Source of the DNA: Actinomycetota bacterium
Lineage (GTDB): Bacteria; Actinomycetota; Thermoleophilia; Solirubrobacterales; Solirubrobacteraceae
Assembly: GCA_016781085.1 (NCBI GenBank)
Contig: JADDQZ010000004.1
Coordinates: forward strand, 1-33,552
Length of the DNA stretch: 33,552 nt
Direction: 5' to 3'
Position numbers and translations under genes: made by a program
The notes under the pieces: generated by a model
Seen by the model: only the letters and a program-made list of their open reading frames with translations
The model's database searches: none
Told to the model about the DNA's origin: nothing
Part shown: positions 1 to 7,901 of the stretch, piece after piece
Numbering within the stretch: the stretch's first letter is position 1
How the letters are laid out: each line of letters begins with the position of its first letter

Positions 1-1
1 C

Positions 2-157
2 GGAGTTCGGCGTCCTATCGCCCAACAACGCCACGACCAACTCCTGTCTGTAGCCGAGGGGCTCGTTTCAGAAGTCCAAGGACTCGCTCAGATCGCGCTT
101 CGAAACGTCATCGTCAAATGCCGCAATTACGCGTTGCTTGCCAAGGAGACACGCTGA
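2..157 (+). CDS. possible 3' end of an unidentified gene (partial)
   Basis: An open frame enters from the left edge and runs 51 codons to a TGA at 155-157. That stop overlaps the ATG of the GAF gene (TGATG), a layout typical of translational coupling, and the SD-like AAGGAG for the next gene lies inside its last codons. The peptide looks helical, with LLSVAEGLVSEVQGLAQIAL in the middle, but I recognise no domain. Third-position GC is lower than in the neighbouring genes, so this may be a chance open frame. A second frame closes at 51. Low confidence. Confidence 0.3.
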   Translation, partial: GVRRPIAQQRHDQLLSVAEGLVSEVQGLAQIALRNVIVKCRNYALLAKETR

Positions 158-660
158 TGGACCCCGCCACCATTCTCGACGATCACGCCCGCCTACAGGA
201 AATCGTCGACCTCGACTTACTGAGCGACGACGTAGACCTCATCCTCAATGAGCTTGCGGCAGAAGCGGCGGCTCACTTCGATCTGCCGCTTGGATTCGTC
301 AGCGTAGTCCTTGACGAGACCCAGCACCTCGCCGCTCAACACGGTCTTGACAACTACATCGGCGCGAGCCGCGGCACTCCGGTCGAGTGGTCATATTGCC
401 AGTACAGCGTCCGGCAGCGTGACGCGTTCGTGGTCGAGGACTCGAGCGAGCACGAACTCGTGAAAGAGTCGCCGATCACGAAGTACGACGGATTGCGCTG
501 CTACGCGGGCATCCCGCTGATCACGACCAAGGGGCATGCGATTGGATCGTTCTGCGTTGCCGGCGCCGAACACCGATCCTTCGACGATGAGGAAATCGAA
601 GAACTGCGCGGCTACGCCGGCCGCGCAATGGAGCGGATCGAGGCGCGGCGGTCCGTCTGA
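157..660 (+). CDS. GAF domain protein
   Basis: This is a small soluble protein of 167 residues made almost entirely of one GAF domain, a fold that binds small ligands or chromophores in signalling proteins. The features fit stand-alone GAF proteins: an N-terminal helix, the strand LGFVSVVLDE, the central segment WSYCQYSV, then RCYAGIPLIT and AIGSFCVAG, and a closing helix rich in Glu and Arg. A Cys is present in SYCQY, but nothing shows that it binds a cofactor. I chose ATG 157 rather than the upstream ATG 118 because AAGGAG at 143-148 sits 8 nt before it. No output domain is attached, so a sensory or regulatory role is inference. A strong hairpin follows 24 nt after the stop. Confidence 0.8.
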   Translation: MDPATILDDHARLQEIVDLDLLSDDVDLILNELAAEAAAHFDLPLGFVSVVLDETQHLAAQHGLDNYIGASRGTPVEWSYCQYSVRQRDAFVVEDSSEHELVKESPITKYDGLRCYAGIPLITTKGHAIGSFCVAGAEHRSFDDEEIEELRGYAGRAMERIEARRSV

Positions 661-683
661 CACGACAGAAAACGAAGCTCGCT

Positions 684-715
684 CGGCCGGGATGCTGACG
701 ACAGCGTCCCGGCCG
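684..715 (+). terminator. strong hairpin after GAF gene, probable terminator
   Basis: The sequence forms a 14-bp stem with one T-G wobble and a 4-nt ACGA loop: arm 684-697, loop 698-701, arm 702-715. It begins 24 nt after the GAF stop, in the gap between two convergent genes (661-848). No T-run follows, so it would be a U-tail-less terminator if it works as one. The symmetric stem could also stop transcription coming from the other strand, although that side is the 3' end of the esterase gene. Confidence 0.55.
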
Positions 716-848
716 CATCAATCACAGCTCGCTTTCGTGGCGCGCTTCGCGCTCGGTCTGACACGTTCCTCAGGCGACGCGTCGGGTCCTGCCATTGCAT
801 CCGGACTTTCGGATGCTGTCGTCACGCCGGTGCAGGACGCGTGCCGTT

Positions 849-2090
849 TCAGAGCCCGGACGGATAGGTGTCCGCGACTTCCTCCTGAGCCGACCACGGC
901 TCCAGCGGCTCAAGCGCGGTCGTCTCGTCCACGTGCACGAGCAGATCGAACTGCTCGCCCGGCCGGGCGCGCGTGTAGTGGCTGAAGCGCTCGGTCTCGG
1001 GGCGGTAGATCACTCCGATCATGCGTTCCGGGCGCTCCTCGCGGAGCAGTCCATCGCGGAGGTCCAGGACGCCGGTCGCGATGCCGCCGTCGTGCAGCAG
1101 TCGCTCGAGTGAGCCGGGAAGGCTCGCGCGCACCACCCGACGCTCAGCAGGCCCGTCCCAGCCGCGCGCCGCCGTGACCGTTCCGGTGTGGGTACTGAAG
1201 CCGACGATGCAGACGTCGTCGCCATGGCGCTCGCGCATCAGCTGCCCTACGTTGATCTCACCTTGGTCGGTCGACATCGACGTCGCGCGTGCGTCGCCGA
1301 GGTGTGAGTTGTGCGCCCACACGACGATGCCGGCCCCGTCGAGGTGGTCGTGCAGCGCGTCCAGGGTGTCCGCCATGTGCGTGTCGCGAAGGTTCCAGGA
1401 GCTGGACCGGCCACGGAACATCGCGCGGTAGTAGCGCTCGGCGCTCGCCGCGAGCGCGGCGTTCTGGCGCGCGGCGAAGTGCTCCTCGTCGCGCAGGCGG
1501 CCGTCGCGCTCGGCGAGCTCGCCTGCGCGCTCGCTCAGCTCGCTGAGCTGAGCCACCACCGCGTCCTCGCACGGCTCCTTTTGATCACGGGCCGTGGCGA
1601 GGCCATAGGCCTGCTCGTCGAAGTGGTCGAAGCAGGCGTAGCGCCGGCGGGCCCGCTCCGCAGCTTCGGGATCGATCTGCTCCAGGTACTTGACCACCGC
1701 GCTCATCGACTCGCGCAGGCTGTAGAGGTCGATCCCGTAGAAGCCTGCCCCACCACCTTCGCGCCGAAGCCACTCGACGAGCTCCACGACGATCCCGTTG
1801 CGCCACATCCAGCGCGGGAACCGCTCGAAGTCGCCCAGCGCCGCAACGGCGTCCGCATCGCGGTCGCCGCCTTTCACGTAATCGTTGACGCGTGCCGCGG
1901 CCGGCCAGTCAGCCTCTACTGCCACGCCACGAAACCCACGCTCGGCGACCAGGCGGCGCGTGAGCGCCGCGCGGATCTCGTAGAACTCGCGCGTGCCGTG
2001 GGTCGCCTCGCCCAGCAGCACGAAGCTGTGCTCGCCCACGAGGTCGAACAGCTCTTCGACAGGACGGGCACGGGCAGCGAGGTCAGCCAC
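849..2090 (-). CDS. erythromycin esterase family protein
   Basis: The protein (about 413 residues) matches the erythromycin-esterase/EreA-like superfamily (PF05139). Near the N-terminus it has LLGEATHGTREFYEIR (about residues 25-40), with His31 in the position of the family's catalytic histidine, and then GVAVEADWPAAARVNDYV. Around residues 256-265 it has VVWAHNSHLGDAR, another hallmark. Family members include true macrolide esterases, but most chromosomal homologues have unknown substrates, so resistance should not be assumed. I prefer GTG 2090, preceded by GAGGG at about 8 nt spacing; a TTG at 2138 would add 16 poorly supported residues. The gene is convergent with the GAF gene. The preceding same-strand gene is the small ORF at 2217-2438 or dapF. 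Confidence 0.8.
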   Translation of the reverse strand: MADLAARARPVEELFDLVGEHSFVLLGEATHGTREFYEIRAALTRRLVAERGFRGVAVEADWPAAARVNDYVKGGDRDADAVAALGDFERFPRWMWRNGIVVELVEWLRREGGGAGFYGIDLYSLRESMSAVVKYLEQIDPEAAERARRRYACFDHFDEQAYGLATARDQKEPCEDAVVAQLSELSERAGELAERDGRLRDEEHFAARQNAALAASAERYYRAMFRGRSSSWNLRDTHMADTLDALHDHLDGAGIVVWAHNSHLGDARATSMSTDQGEINVGQLMRERHGDDVCIVGFSTHTGTVTAARGWDGPAERRVVRASLPGSLERLLHDGGIATGVLDLRDGLLREERPERMIGVIYRPETERFSHYTRARPGEQFDLLVHVDETTALEPLEPWSAQEEVADTYPSGL

Positions 2091-2216
2091 GGGCGCTTCC
2101 CTCGACCATGGTCTCCTCAAAACGCGTCCACAGCCCAACTCGGGGCCGGTCGTCGTCGGTGAGCGCGCGAGATCGCCCGCCGGTCCTCGCGGCTCGCCAC
2201 TGCCGCGGATCCCGCG

Positions 2217-2438
2217 TCAGAGCCCGTCACCGGGAGTGGACTCCGACACACCCTCCGAAGGCAGTCCCGTCTGAAACGACGGGCTCGGATCGGGCCCGGC
2301 TCCAGATGTGCGCGCTAGGTCGGGGTCGGTCGGCTCGACCGCAGAATGCGAAGGCTGCGCCGGCTCCGTCGGACGTTCGGGAGACGTCGTTGGGACTCCG
2401 GAGTCCTGCTGTGCGAACTTCATGTCCTTGTCGTCCAT
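2217..2438 (-). CDS. small disordered hypothetical protein
   Basis: This is a 73-residue frame rich in Pro, Ser, Thr, Asp and Glu with almost no hydrophobic core, so the product would be intrinsically disordered. It begins MDDKDMKF and has no signal peptide or membrane segment. It lies 77 nt downstream of dapF on the same strand. Third-position GC is fairly high, which favours a real gene, but there is no clear ribosome binding site before the ATG and I know no family for it. It could be a non-coding spacer with a chance open frame. Confidence 0.35.
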   Translation of the reverse strand: MDDKDMKFAQQDSGVPTTSPERPTEPAQPSHSAVEPTDPDLARTSGAGPDPSPSFQTGLPSEGVSESTPGDGL

Positions 2439-2457
2439 GGCGAGTCACGTACCCGCG

Positions 2458-2475
2458 GCGCGGCGGAGGCCGCGC
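2458..2475 (-). terminator. GC hairpin downstream of dapF
   Basis: A perfect 7-bp stem (2458-2464 with 2469-2475) closes a 4-nt GGAG loop about 40 nt after the dapF stop and just upstream of the small ORF. There is no T-run after it in the direction of dapF transcription. It is a candidate terminator or attenuator. Confidence 0.35.
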
Positions 2476-2515
2476 AGGTCTGTCCGGCCCGTGACGCCGG
2501 AAGCTACACGGCTCC

Positions 2516-3349
2516 TTACCCCCTGAGCTCAGCGACGAGCTCAGGACTCAGCTCGCCGGCGTGCACCGGAACGGCCCAACCAGTCAGATCGACGTGCAGG
2601 GACTCGTCGACGTCGACTTCCAGAGTCCCGCCGTCGAGCCGAACCGTGACCGGTGAGTCCCCGCCTCGCAGGACGTATGCCACGGCGGCGCCACTGGCTC
2701 CCGTGCCCGAAGACATCGTCTCCCCCACTCCGCGTTCGAAGATGCGCGCGCGGATCTCAGAAGGCCCGATCTCCGTCCAGAAGGACACGTTCGAGCGGTT
2801 GGGGAATTGGTCGTCAGTCTCGATCGGGCCTCCGGCCGCCGACACGTCGAGCGCCTGGAGCGCTGCAAGGTCGTCTACGCGGATCGCGCACTGCGGGTTG
2901 CCGATCGAGACGTGCTGGAAGCGGTACGGGCCAACCTGGCCACGCCCGTCTTGGGCTCCTTGCGGAAAGTCCTTGGAAGTCAGGTGCGCTCGCCCCATGT
3001 CCACCCGGCAAGTCGTTGGGCCGGTGATCGTCGGCCGGATCTCTCCGGCGATCGTCTGGATGGAAAACGTCTCCGCAGTAGTCCAACCTGAGCGGCGTAG
3101 ATAGAGGATTGCCTCGCGGGCGCCGTTGCCCGAGAGCTCGGCTTCGCTGCCGTCGGGATTGAAGATGCGCAGTCGGGCTACGAACCCCGGCTCGTCCGCT
3201 TCGGACAGCTCGAGGATGCCGTCGGCGCCGACGCCCGTGTGGCGATCACACAGCCGGCGGACACGCGCCGGCGTCAGCTCCCATGGCAGGTTGCGGGCTT
3301 CGACGATGACGTAGTCGTTGCCCAGCGCTTGCCACTTCTCGAACTTCAC
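2516..3349 (-). CDS. dapF: diaminopimelate epimerase (DapF-like), Ser at both catalytic Cys positions
   Basis: DapF interconverts LL- and meso-diaminopimelate for lysine and peptidoglycan synthesis, using two cysteines as acid and base. This 277-residue protein has the family fold and motifs: WQALGNDY (6-13), HTGVGADGIL, NPDGSEAELSGNGAR (67-78), GNPQCAI and ERGVGETMSSGTGAS (206-218). At the first catalytic position (73, Cys73 in E. coli) the codon is TCG, Ser; at the second (214, Cys217 in E. coli) it is also TCG, Ser. The rest of both motifs is intact, so this is not decay. GTG 3349 is preferred because GAGGGG lies 6 nt upstream and the protein then begins like the family; 3388 is a longer alternative. 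It follows miaA on the same strand. Confidence 0.88.
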   Translation of the reverse strand: MKFEKWQALGNDYVIVEARNLPWELTPARVRRLCDRHTGVGADGILELSEADEPGFVARLRIFNPDGSEAELSGNGAREAILYLRRSGWTTAETFSIQTIAGEIRPTITGPTTCRVDMGRAHLTSKDFPQGAQDGRGQVGPYRFQHVSIGNPQCAIRVDDLAALQALDVSAAGGPIETDDQFPNRSNVSFWTEIGPSEIRARIFERGVGETMSSGTGASGAAVAYVLRGGDSPVTVRLDGGTLEVDVDESLHVDLTGWAVPVHAGELSPELVAELRG

Positions 3350-3355
3350 GCGCGT

Positions 3356-3361
3356 CCCCTC
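3356..3361 (-). promoter_or_regulatory. ribosome binding site deciding the dapF start
   Basis: The minus strand reads GAGGGG here, 6 nt before GTG 3349. This supports the shorter DapF start over the upstream candidate at 3388. Confidence 0.6.
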
Positions 3362-3448
3362 GTTCGTCCTGTGCGTTTCTTCGATCACGCGCCGTGCTCC
3401 CGTGCGGCTCGCAAGCTTGCCCGCAGCGCTCCCCGCCGGCTCATCTGA

Positions 3449-4387
3449 TCATCGCGTCCGCACTGGCGCCAGGCGATCGATGGCGACGAGGACTTCCTCC
3501 GCGACGTCCGCCGGCTCTCGATCGGTGACGTCGAGCAGTTCGACCTGTGGGAGCTTGCGCATCCACGTGAGCTGGCGGCGGGCGTAATGCCTTGTGCGCT
3601 GCTTCATCGCGGCGACGTCCCCGCTCAGAAGCTCCTCGAACCCGAGTGCACGACGCGCGGTGTGCGACGCCCCTGCGGCCAGCGCGGCACGGACTTCGTC
3701 GGCCGCGCCGGCCGCGATCATCGCGTCCACGCGCGCCTCGATGCGCTCGTAGAGCCGCGCTCGGTCCATCGTCAACCCAATCAGCACTGTGGGGCGGCGT
3801 GTGTCGGCTGTCCACAGTTGCGAAGGCTCGTGCGGTGCCAACAACGGAAGATGACCCGCTTCCACTAGCTCCAATGAACGGACGATGCGCTGGGAATCCG
3901 TTGGAGCGACCGCCGCCGCAGCACGCGCCGAAAGCGTCGCCAGACGCGAATGCAGGGCGGCGGATCCGCAGCGTGCCAGCTCAGCGCGCCAGAAGTCGCG
4001 GCGCTCCGCGCTGGGTGGCGGTCTGAGGTCGAGTTCCGCAAGGGCCGCGCGGAGATAAAGCCCGGTACCACCCACGACGATCGGGCGGCGGCCGTCAGCC
4101 AGCAAGGTATCGATCTCCCCGTGTGCTCGCTTGGCGTACTCCCCGGCCGAGAATGTCTCAGAGACGGGCAGGACACCGACCATGCGGTGCTCCAGTTCAG
4201 CCCGCTCTTCGATGGTGGGCGCGCCGGTGACTATCTCGATCCCGGCGTAGATCTGCAGCGCGTCGGCCGACACGGCGACAGGTTTCTCCCCGCGTGCCCG
4301 CAGCAGTCGAGCCAGCGCGACTGCCACGGCCGTTTTGCCGATACCGGTGGGTCCGAACAGCGCTACGACGATCGGGCGAGAAGTCAC
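3449..4387 (-). CDS. miaA: tRNA dimethylallyltransferase MiaA
   Basis: MiaA transfers a dimethylallyl group to N6 of adenosine 37 in tRNAs reading UNN codons; MiaB, also in this window, then adds the methylthio group. The 312-residue protein has the P-loop GPTGIGKT (12-19), the substrate-binding segment SADALQIYAGIEIVTGAP (40-57), RPIVVGGTGLYLRA (101-114) and the C-terminal YARRQLTWMRKL. Length is normal for the family. The start is GTG 4387 with no clear SD. dapF follows about 100 nt downstream on the same strand, and the divergent FIST gene begins 132 nt away. Confidence 0.95.
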   Translation of the reverse strand: MTSRPIVVALFGPTGIGKTAVAVALARLLRARGEKPVAVSADALQIYAGIEIVTGAPTIEERAELEHRMVGVLPVSETFSAGEYAKRAHGEIDTLLADGRRPIVVGGTGLYLRAALAELDLRPPPSAERRDFWRAELARCGSAALHSRLATLSARAAAAVAPTDSQRIVRSLELVEAGHLPLLAPHEPSQLWTADTRRPTVLIGLTMDRARLYERIEARVDAMIAAGAADEVRAALAAGASHTARRALGFEELLSGDVAAMKQRTRHYARRQLTWMRKLPQVELLDVTDREPADVAEEVLVAIDRLAPVRTR

Positions 4388-4519
4388 GGCGGTGAGTATG
4401 TGAGGTTGCCGACGCCGAAGCCCTCAACCACGGCGAAGGTGAGCGTTGCGCCCATCCCGCGATGACCCAAGCGCCACCAGCAAGTCAGCAGGAAGCGCGG
4501 CAAGGATAGGATCGACGGC

Positions 4520-5659
4520 ATGCCGATCGCCATCGGAGCAGGACTTTCCACACTCGCCGACGCTGCGGCTGGTGGCCGGCAGGCCGCTGCCCAGGCACTG
4601 GAAGGATTAGGTGGAAGTCGCTGCGACGTGGCGGTCGTCTTCGCGGCCGGAGCGCACCTCAGCGACCCCGAAGTGACACTGCGTGAGATCAGCCAGGTCC
4701 TCGATCCGGGCTGCTTGGTCGGTTGTGGTGCTGCCGGGACGCTCGCTGCCGGCCGTGAAGTCGAAGACGGAACGAGCGTTGCGGTGTGGGCGGCCGCACT
4801 CGGCCAAGGCCGCGTCGAGGCCTTTCACGCCGATGAGGACGCCGGGCTGCCGGACCTCACGGGGGCGTCCGGGGCGATCTTGATCGCCGACCCGTGGTCG
4901 TTTCCCGCCGAAGCCGCCCTTTTGGAGTTATCGGAGGAAGTTCCCGCCCTGCCTTTGGTGGGGGGTCTCGCTTCTGCGCGCAACGATGACGGCTCGGCGG
5001 CGTTGTTCCTTGGCGACTCGCTGGCCGGCGACGGCGCGGTCGGGCTGCGCTTCGACGGTGTGGAGATGCTGCCTTGCGTTTCCCAAGGAGCCGCTCCGCT
5101 TGGCCCGGAACTGACGATCACGGCAGCCGAAGGCAACGTGATCCTGGAGCTCGCCGGACGGCCGGCCTTGGAGAAGTTGCGCGAAGTCGTGATGGAGCTG
5201 CCTTCAGAGGAGGCGCACGCGCTCGAACAGGGTCTGCTCGTCGGGCTGGTGCTTGAGCCCAACAAGCCCGAATACGTCCAAGGCGACTTCCTCGTTCGCG
5301 GCGTTCTTGGTGCCGATCCCGAGACCGGCACCCTCGCCGTTGGCGCCGAAGTGCGTCCGGGGCAGGTGATCCGCTTGCATGCTCGCGACGCCGAAAGCGC
5401 CGACCGCGATCTACGCGATGCGCTCGGAGCCCGGCGCCAGGCGCTGGGCGGCGACCGCCCGGCCGGCGCCCTCGTCTTCACATGCAACGGCCGGGGGCGG
5501 GCCATGTTCGGGCACACCAACCACGATGCCCGTGTCCTTACGGACGAGTTCGGTGGTTCTCCGGCGGCCGGATTCTTTGCGGCCGGCGAGATCGGTCCGG
5601 TTGGCGGCGAGTACTTCCTGCACGGCTTCACCGCCACCGTCGCCGTCTTCGGGCGCTAG
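4520..5659 (+). CDS. FIST N/C domain sensory protein
   Basis: The protein has 379 residues with the FIST-N domain (about 1-190, including AVVFAAGAHLSDPEVTLREI and VGCGAAGTLAAGREVEDG) and the FIST-C domain (about 215-360, including GALVFTCNGRGR, MFGHTNHDA and GGSPAAGFFAAGEIGP). FIST domains are thought to bind small ligands and are often found in signal-transduction proteins; this one has no attached output domain. The start is ATG 4520. A TAGGAT at 4507-4512 lies 7 nt before it, so it may be a leaderless -10, or the AAGGATAGGA run may act as an SD. It begins a plus-strand cluster with the SDR gene 9 nt downstream. Confidence 0.88.
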   Translation: MPIAIGAGLSTLADAAAGGRQAAAQALEGLGGSRCDVAVVFAAGAHLSDPEVTLREISQVLDPGCLVGCGAAGTLAAGREVEDGTSVAVWAAALGQGRVEAFHADEDAGLPDLTGASGAILIADPWSFPAEAALLELSEEVPALPLVGGLASARNDDGSAALFLGDSLAGDGAVGLRFDGVEMLPCVSQGAAPLGPELTITAAEGNVILELAGRPALEKLREVVMELPSEEAHALEQGLLVGLVLEPNKPEYVQGDFLVRGVLGADPETGTLAVGAEVRPGQVIRLHARDAESADRDLRDALGARRQALGGDRPAGALVFTCNGRGRAMFGHTNHDARVLTDEFGGSPAAGFFAAGEIGPVGGEYFLHGFTATVAVFGR

Positions 5660-5668
5660 CTTCAAAGC

Positions 5669-6484
5669 ATGAGGCTGCCCGGAGCCAAGGTGCTGATCAC
5701 GGGCGCGACGGGCGGCCTGGGACAGGCGATCGCCGCCGCGGTGCACGAACGCGGCGCGCGGCTGATCCTCACCGGTCGTCACGAGCAGACTCTGGCGGAG
5801 ATGTCGGAGCGCTTCGGCGCCGAAAGCGTTGTTTGCGACTTGCGAGATCGCGACGATTTGCTGGCACTGGCCCGTCACCACAGCGACACGGACGTGATGA
5901 TCCTCAACGCCGGCGTTCCCGCCGGCGGCCGGATCGGCGAACACGCGCCTGCAGCGATCGACGCTGCGCTTGACGTGAACCTGCGCGCACCAATGATCCT
6001 TGCGCGCATGGTTTCCGCGGAAATGGCATCGCGCGGCGGTGGCCACATCGTCTTCATGTCGTCTCTGGCCGGGAAGGCAGCGAGCCCTGGGGGCTCCGTG
6101 TACTCGGCGACCAAGTACGGCTTGCGCGGGTTCTCGCTGGCTTTGAGGGAGGACTTGAAGGCTCACTCCGTCGGCGTTTCGTGCGTGTTTCCAGGGTTCA
6201 TCCGTGACGCCGGCATGTTCGCGTACTCCGGCGCGAAGCTGCCTCGCTACGTCGGGACCAAAACGCCCGAAGAAGTCGCAGCCGCTGTGATCAGCGCCAT
6301 CGAACACGATCGTGCCGAGATCGACGTGGCGCCGTTGGGCTTGCGAGCCGCGGCGGCATTGGCAGGACTCGCCCCCGAAGTAGTGGCGCGTATTCAGCGA
6401 CGTTTGGGAGCAGCTGACTTCTCATCTGAGCTTTCACGGGGCCAAGCAACGGCGCTGACGAAGCCCGAAAAAGCGACCTCATGA
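5669..6484 (+). CDS. short-chain dehydrogenase/reductase (SDR)
   Basis: This is a classical SDR of 271 residues. It has the dinucleotide-binding motif TGATGGLG (11-18), NAG at 80-82, Asn104 in DVNLRAP, the catalytic Ser131/132 in FMSSLAG, and YSATK with Tyr145 and Lys149. The Gly-rich motif and the Arg in LTGRHEQ suggest NADP(H), but that is inference. The substrate cannot be read from the sequence. The C-terminal extension after about residue 230 has hydrophobic stretches (LRAAAALAGLAPEVV) as in SDRs that work near membranes. The stop overlaps the ATG of the next gene (ATGA), so the two are probably translated together. Confidence 0.9.
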   Translation: MRLPGAKVLITGATGGLGQAIAAAVHERGARLILTGRHEQTLAEMSERFGAESVVCDLRDRDDLLALARHHSDTDVMILNAGVPAGGRIGEHAPAAIDAALDVNLRAPMILARMVSAEMASRGGGHIVFMSSLAGKAASPGGSVYSATKYGLRGFSLALREDLKAHSVGVSCVFPGFIRDAGMFAYSGAKLPRYVGTKTPEEVAAAVISAIEHDRAEIDVAPLGLRAAAALAGLAPEVVARIQRRLGAADFSSELSRGQATALTKPEKATS

Positions 6485-6780
6485 AGATGCTCATCCTGCT
6501 GGCGCTCGTACTGATCGCCGTGATCGTGCTGATGCTGATCGCCCGTCGGTCGAGCGGCTCAACGAGCACGGATCACCGGCCCTATCGCGTTCTGGAAACG
6601 ACGGCCGGCGACAGCGTGCATGTCTTCGTCGGGCGCAACATCACGGAAAGAGTCGAGATCGGGAGTGTGCCGCTGACCAGGGATGACTTCGATGAGCGCT
6701 ATGCCACCCTCATCGCGCAAGCCGAAGACCGTGTTACGACGCTGAACGCCAGCCACGAGTTGCGGGCAAGCGACGACTAG
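6481..6780 (+). CDS. small single-pass membrane protein, unknown function
   Basis: The 99-residue product begins with one hydrophobic helix (MLILLALVLIAVIVLMLIA, residues 3-21) followed by RR, so the C-terminal part is probably cytoplasmic by the positive-inside rule. The soluble part (about 30-99) is mixed charged and has no motif I recognise. Its ATG overlaps the SDR stop (ATGA). Its TAG stop falls in a CTAG that also supplies the stop of the opposing radical SAM gene, so the two convergent genes overlap by 4 nt. Confidence 0.7.
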   Translation: MKMLILLALVLIAVIVLMLIARRSSGSTSTDHRPYRVLETTAGDSVHVFVGRNITERVEIGSVPLTRDDFDERYATLIAQAEDRVTTLNASHELRASDD

Positions 6781-7868
6781 AACAGCGCCTGCTGGCGGCT
6801 TTGGTCTTCGATTACAGCCGCAAGGCTTCTTCTCGTTTCTCGGGCGACGCCTGCTTCACCGGGGCGCCCCTCGCCCCCGCGCTGAAGCCCGGGGGTCCGC
6901 GCTCCGGACCTCTCAATCGCTTCGGGGTAGGGCTTGAGCCGCCCGGAAGGGACGCGGACGCTGCTTTGAATCTGATCGCGCACGGCTTGTGGCGCGTAAG
7001 CGCCCCGCCGATACAGCTGCTCGTAGCGCGGCACGAGATCAGGCCTCTGTGAGCGCAGCCAGTCGAAGAAAATGTCGCGCACCGCTCCGCGCAGAAACAG
7101 CGTGTTGCCGCCGATTGCCACTGCCCCGGCTTCGATCGCGAGTTCGACGATTCGCTCGACCTGTTCGGGGCCGTCGTTGATCCCCGGCATCAAGGGCGAG
7201 ATGAGTATTCCCGTCGGGACTCCCTGCCGGTTCAGCTCGGCGACAGCCTCGAGCCGCGCCCGGGGGTGCGGCGTGTGTGGTTCCGTTGCCCGCCACGCCT
7301 TTTCGTCGAGCGTGGGAACGGACAAGCAGGCGCTCACGTCGGCCACTTCACCGATCCGGCGTAGCAGATCGGCATCGCGCAGCACAAGCGGTGACTTGGT
7401 CAGGATCGAGCAGGGGTTGCGCGCCTCGAGCAGCGCTTCCCAGATGCCGCGCGTGAGCTTGTACCGGCTTTCAACCCACTGGTAGGGATCGGTGTTCGTC
7501 CCCAGAGCGACGTGCTCTCCTCTCCAACTCGGCCGTGAGAGCTCCGAGCGCAGCACTTCGGGTGCATTGACCTTGACCACCACTTCACGCTCGAAGTCAC
7601 GCCCGGCCCCCATGCCGAGATACTCGTGCGTCGGTCGCGCGAAGCAGTAGACGCAGGCATGGGTACAACCCCGGTACGGGTTCACCGTCCATTTGAACGG
7701 CACGCGGGACGCCGTGGGCACGCGGTTGAGCGCAGACTTCGCCCGCACTTCCATGAAGCGGATGTCAACCGCTTCAGGCGCCTTGAAGCGGCGAACACGG
7801 GATTCGTCGCGATACCCGGGAAGTTGCCGCCGCTCGTCTTCGCCGACTTCAAGATCACTCCAGCGCAC
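6777..7868 (-). CDS. Rv2578c/PA0069-type radical SAM protein
   Basis: This is a radical SAM protein of about 363 residues. The cluster motif is CTHACVYC (Cys68, Cys72, Cys75), set in NPYRGCTHACVYCFARPTHE, and VALGTNTDPYQ and CSILTKSP follow, which are typical of the Rv2578c family related to spore-photoproduct-lyase-like proteins. The family's substrate is not established to my knowledge. I chose GTG 7868 because the product then starts VRW like the mycobacterial homologue's MRW; GTG 7886 is possible and neither has a clear SD. It lies 33 nt downstream of miaB. The C-terminus ends in QALF, also like the homologue. Confidence 0.87.
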   Translation of the reverse strand: MRWSDLEVGEDERRQLPGYRDESRVRRFKAPEAVDIRFMEVRAKSALNRVPTASRVPFKWTVNPYRGCTHACVYCFARPTHEYLGMGAGRDFEREVVVKVNAPEVLRSELSRPSWRGEHVALGTNTDPYQWVESRYKLTRGIWEALLEARNPCSILTKSPLVLRDADLLRRIGEVADVSACLSVPTLDEKAWRATEPHTPHPRARLEAVAELNRQGVPTGILISPLMPGINDGPEQVERIVELAIEAGAVAIGGNTLFLRGAVRDIFFDWLRSQRPDLVPRYEQLYRRGAYAPQAVRDQIQSSVRVPSGRLKPYPEAIERSGARTPGLQRGGEGRPGEAGVARETRRSLAAVIEDQSRQQALF

Positions 7869-7901
7869 GAACGCATGTTCGCACACGAGCCGGACGGCAA
7901 C

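Noticed and set aside
1311-2162. 283-residue open frame on the plus strand
   Set aside because: It is the reverse of the erythromycin-esterase-like gene, whose motifs are clear.
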